Assembly (NCBI GenBank): GCA_023432565.1
Contig: JAEYUL010000127.1
Coordinates: 1 to 5,939, forward strand
Length of the DNA stretch: 5,939 bases
Origin: Actinomycetes bacterium
Lineage (GTDB): Bacteria > Actinomycetota > Actinomycetes > Actinomycetales > Cellulomonadaceae
Reading direction: 5' to 3'
The translations under genes were made by a program, and so were the position numbers. The notes under the pieces were generated by a model. It had not been told where the DNA came from and did no database searches. It saw only the letters and a list, made by a program, of their open reading frames with translations. How positions within the stretch are numbered: position 1 is the first letter of the stretch; the number at the start of each line of letters is the position of its first letter. Below, piece by piece: positions 5,744 to 5,939 of this stretch.

Positions 5744-5939
5744 GTGGCGCGGGACGTCGTGGTCGGGCTGCTGCGGGCGGTCAACGTCGGCGGGCGCACG
5801 CTCGCCTCCGCACTGCTGAGGCAGACCGCCGAGCGGCTCGGGTACGGCGACGTGACGACGTACGTGAGCTCGGGCAACGTCGTGCTCACGACGACGGACC
5901 CAGCGGCGCGGGTCGCGGACGCGCTGAGTGCCGCGCTGA
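5744..5939 (+). CDS. DUF1697 family protein, N-terminal fragment
   Basis: The first 65 codons of a gene running off the right edge. The peptide reads MARDVVVGLLRAVNVGG, then AERLGYGDVTTYVSSGNVVLTT, matching the DUF1697 hallmark pattern: LLRG(I/V)NVGG followed after one helix by a (Y/T)-x-x-SGN-V-V/A-F motif. The family is widespread in bacteria and its biochemical role is not established. The GTG at 5744 is preceded by GAAGGGGGGGG (5729-5739), a purine-rich ribosome binding site at suitable distance, and gives the usual N-terminus. An in-frame ATG at 5714 would add ten residues, including the G-tract, but its AGGGAGG is directly adjacent and badly spaced. The gene is divergent from the nitrite operon and has no evident functional link to it. 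Confidence 0.85.
   Translation, partial: MARDVVVGLLRAVNVGGRTLASALLRQTAERLGYGDVTTYVSSGNVVLTTTDPAARVADALSAAL

Noticed and set aside
5515..5889. Upstream extension of the nirB frame by 125 codons to an ATG at 5889.
   Set aside because: The extra residues resemble no NirB N-terminus, run antisense to the DUF1697 gene and cross the intergenic region; the GTG at 5514 has a ribosome binding site and begins the FAD fold directly.
1..5939. CRISPR arrays, insertion sequences, tRNA or rRNA genes, prophage or defence genes.
   Set aside because: No regularly spaced repeats, transposase motifs, terminal inverted repeats or structured RNA signatures were seen; the window is filled by metabolic genes with uniform composition.

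Overview
The window is very GC-rich DNA with strong G/C bias at third codon positions, GTG starts and long spurious antisense open frames. Together with the protein styles (an actinobacterial CysG fusion, a HemD/winged-helix fusion and an actinobacterial NirB), this points to a high-GC actinomycete, plausibly a Cellulomonas-like member of the Micrococcales. The genus is inferred, not shown.

Almost the whole window (1-5514) is one minus-strand operon for assimilatory nitrite reduction. In transcription order it encodes NirB (5514-2929, large subunit of NADH nitrite reductase), NirD (2932-2504, small subunit), a CysG-type siroheme synthase fusion (2507-1230), an NnaR-type protein joining a uroporphyrinogen-III synthase domain to a DNA-binding winged helix (1236-94), and the first 32 residues of a CbiX/SirB-like sirohydrochlorin chelatase (97 to beyond position 1). 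Every junction is a stop/start overlap (ATGA or GTGA), so the five products are very likely translationally coupled. The operon makes an enzyme and its own cofactor together: NirB needs siroheme, CysG and the chelatase make siroheme from uroporphyrinogen III, and the HemD-like regulator is related to the enzyme that makes uroporphyrinogen III.

Positions 5515-5743 are the only intergenic stretch. It separates nirB from a divergently transcribed DUF1697-family gene (from 5744, cut by the right edge). It should hold the operon promoter. I see a possible -10 element and a degenerate array of GTTTC/GAAAC half-sites resembling a GlnR box.

The window is a recognisable nitrite-assimilation locus, not a wholly new system. 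The points most worth a second look are: (i) the CysG dehydrogenase/chelatase domain has Gly where the family's catalytic Asp is expected, next to a separate chelatase gene; (ii) an exact 9+2+9 palindrome and a tandem 9-bp repeat sit in the non-conserved 3' tail of cysG, just before the regulator gene; (iii) a pathway-derived regulator is encoded inside the operon it probably controls; (iv) a GlnR-like site lies upstream of nirB.
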